A DNA stretch of 20,125 nt. Source: Pelargonium cotyledonis (lineage: Eukaryota > Streptophyta > Magnoliopsida > Geraniales > Geraniaceae). A model generated the notes under the pieces. The model ran no database searches and was not told where the DNA came from. It saw only the letters and a program-made list of their open reading frames with translations. Position 1 is the first letter of the stretch. Every line of letters begins with the position of its first letter. The DNA lies in assembly GCA_036897625.1 (NCBI GenBank), contig JAYMTA010001416.1:1-20125 (forward strand). Direction: 5' to 3'. Below are positions 19,501 to 20,125 of the stretch, in pieces. Made by a program: the position numbers and the translations under genes.

Positions 19501-20053
19501 GCATTACTATTCTTGTCCTGTAGCTTACCTAATGCGTGTCATACTGAAACCATTAAGGGAGTTGTAGAAATTCTTTATAGATTGTCATTTGTTATAGTGG
19601 AAAGTAATGCATTCATAATCGGCACTGCTTTACTTTTTATCCTTTTAAACATTATGCAGAAATTGTGCAACTATTATTCTGGCACTTTTTGCTTGTTTTA
19701 GTTCCATGCTTTCTTATCAATAAATCTTTTATTCAACTTGATTAATTCAGTTTACCTCGTATTGCAGATTTATCTACATTTTATATTTTGCGTTTGCATT
19801 CATCTAGTCTGGGTTCATTCTCTTATTGGCTTTCAAATTTAGCCATGTACATATCTTGTTTTGCGGGATTTGTTTATAATAGCTATCAACATTTAACAAC
19901 GTTGTTGGATTTTCTTCTGTGGCTACCTTGGTTTTTATTTTTTCTCTTGTTTTGTTATTAGCGTTGTATGACACTATATTTTGTTCAGGTTCTTTTAATT
20001 CAAGAGCAACTTTCAAAAAACAGAATAATTATTGATTCGGACAAGAATGGGAA
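16533..20053 (+). CDS. NRPC2: RNA polymerase III second-largest subunit RPC2, N-terminal part (partial at right edge)
   Basis: Exons in the window: 16533-16582, 16708-16783, 17221-17342, 17520-17612, 18584-18656, 18735-18825, 18940-18992, 19989-20053, giving 207 complete residues in one frame. Conserved blocks are [20 protein letters not shown] (30-49), [26 protein letters not shown] (108-119), [13 protein letters not shown] (143-155), [18 protein letters not shown] (169-186) and [12 protein letters not shown] (187-198). This is the start of the Rpb2-type beta subunit (protrusion region). The Pol III subtype is shown by MPIMLRS..C and the [17 protein letters not shown] stretch. RPC2 forms half of the Pol III cleft, active in the nucleus on tRNA, 5S rRNA and other small RNA genes. 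The first ATG is used because the TATA box and leader fit it; the first 20 residues are poorly conserved. The last donor (AA, then gtatga at 20054) is preferred because homologues continue with a different sequence, though the frame stays open to the window end. The lobe, hybrid-binding and C-terminal domains lie outside. Confidence 0.93.
16824..17128. mobile_element. TA-flanked MITE in NRPC2 intron 2
   Basis: GAGTTGGCAATT at 16824-16835 and its exact complement AATTGCCAACTC at 17117-17128 form the ends, with TA directly outside both (16822-16823, 17129-17130). Inside is a GTGTTGGCTTGTCGTGTTCG-type stretch (16935-16957). TG-rich sequence on both outer sides suggests insertion at a TA inside a TG/TA microsatellite. 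Size (305 bp) and TA target fit a Tc1/mariner-type MITE. No coding capacity. Confidence 0.7.
17134..17163. repeat. (TG)n microsatellite in NRPC2 intron 2
   Basis: TG repeats at 17134-17150 are interrupted by GAC and continue to about 17163. They sit next to the right end of the TA-flanked element; a shorter TG tract lies at its left end (16799-16822). Confidence 0.85.
17407..17486. repeat. 51-bp-spaced direct repeat in NRPC2 intron 3
   Basis: TGCCATAAAAATGATGCAAT then T(A/T)TTCTTGC occurs at 17407 and again at 17458, one mismatch over about 29 bases. It lies just upstream of the exon 4 acceptor at 17519 and looks like a partial tandem duplication. Confidence 0.8.
17958..18236. mobile_element. 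Inverted-repeat MITE in NRPC2 intron 4
   Basis: The left end GGTAGCATTTAGAATCTTTG, then GGGAATGGGG, pairs with the complement of the right end, GGTAGCATTTGGATTATGTT then GGGAATC. The interior is rich in GGAATGGGAATG-type motifs on both strands. Size is about 279 bp, with no coding potential; the open frames over it are by-products of its base make-up. No convincing target duplication is seen. GGGAATGG interiors with TTTGGA ends are common in hAT- or Harbinger-type plant MITEs, and I cannot choose between these. Confidence 0.65.
19126..19347. repeat. 110-bp tandem duplication in NRPC2 intron 7
   Basis: Two adjacent copies with a period of exactly 110 bases (19126-19235 and 19236-19345, plus two more matching bases). 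I count four differences by eye, about 96 percent identity: GTCAG/GTCAT, GGAACT/GGAATT, GGCTCA/GGCGCA and AAGAC/AATAC. The duplication is recent compared with the other repeats here. It lies inside the 996-nt intron 7, has no effect on the coding frame and shows no element ends. Confidence 0.95.
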
Positions 20054-20125
20054 GTATGAATATATTCCTCCTTTTTCTGTTACTTCTTCTCATAATCCTT
20101 ATGGGGCATCCCCTTTCCTGCTAAT

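Noticed and set aside
20054..20125. Continuation of NRPC2 exon 8 to the window end
   Set aside because: The frame stays open, but KYEYIPPFS does not resemble the family, while gtatga at 20054 makes a good donor at the expected place.
1..20125. tRNA, rRNA, CRISPR, or a gene-cluster-type novel system
   Set aside because: I saw no cloverleaf box A/B pairs, no rRNA blocks and no spaced identical repeats. The three genes are known, unrelated nuclear genes, so no new multi-gene system can be supported.

Overview
This is nuclear DNA of a flowering plant, most likely a eudicot. It is AT-rich, the genes are split into many short exons, introns follow GT-AG rules with T-rich acceptors, and MITE-type repeats sit in introns and between genes. 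The encoded proteins are plant housekeeping or regulatory proteins, recognised by reading spliced exons and comparing them with remembered family sequences. No search was run.

Layout. (1) Positions 1-2053, minus strand: the first two coding exons of an MSI4/FVE-type WD40 histone-binding protein. The rest of the gene lies beyond the left edge. Its 1.66-kb first intron carries a worn array of related repeats. Its upstream region holds three CACGTG boxes spaced exactly 18 bp apart. (2) Positions 2290-5440: a 3.1-kb gene-free, AT-rich stretch with old repeats. These include LTR-retrotransposon-like fragments, a perfect 16-bp-arm hairpin and a broken RNase H-like (RVT_3) reverse-transposon remnant. 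(3) Positions 5560-14874, plus strand: a complete 23-exon ROOT HAIR DEFECTIVE 3 (RHD3/Sey1/atlastin family) gene coding for 803 residues. The first coding exon has only 4 coding bases, and intron 3 uses a GC donor. Introns hold long (GA)n and (CT)n tracts and several MITEs. (4) Positions 14875-16532: intergenic, with repeat-like GGACCGAA/CCGGTCC sequence and then a TATA-type promoter. (5) Positions 16533 to the right edge, plus strand: the first eight exons of the second-largest subunit of RNA polymerase III (RPC2/NRPC2). Its introns hold a TA-flanked MITE, a second inverted-repeat element and a recent 110-bp tandem duplication.

The three genes act separately: chromatin and flowering control, ER membrane fusion, and Pol III transcription. 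MSI4/FVE and RHD3 are divergent but 3.5 kb apart between start codons; RHD3 and NRPC2 follow one another on the same strand. I see no operon-like logic, no tRNA, rRNA or CRISPR, and no sign of an undescribed system. The observations most worth checking are the 18-bp phased G-boxes, the GC-AG intron, the repeat array in the MSI4/FVE first intron and the intronic transposon insertions.
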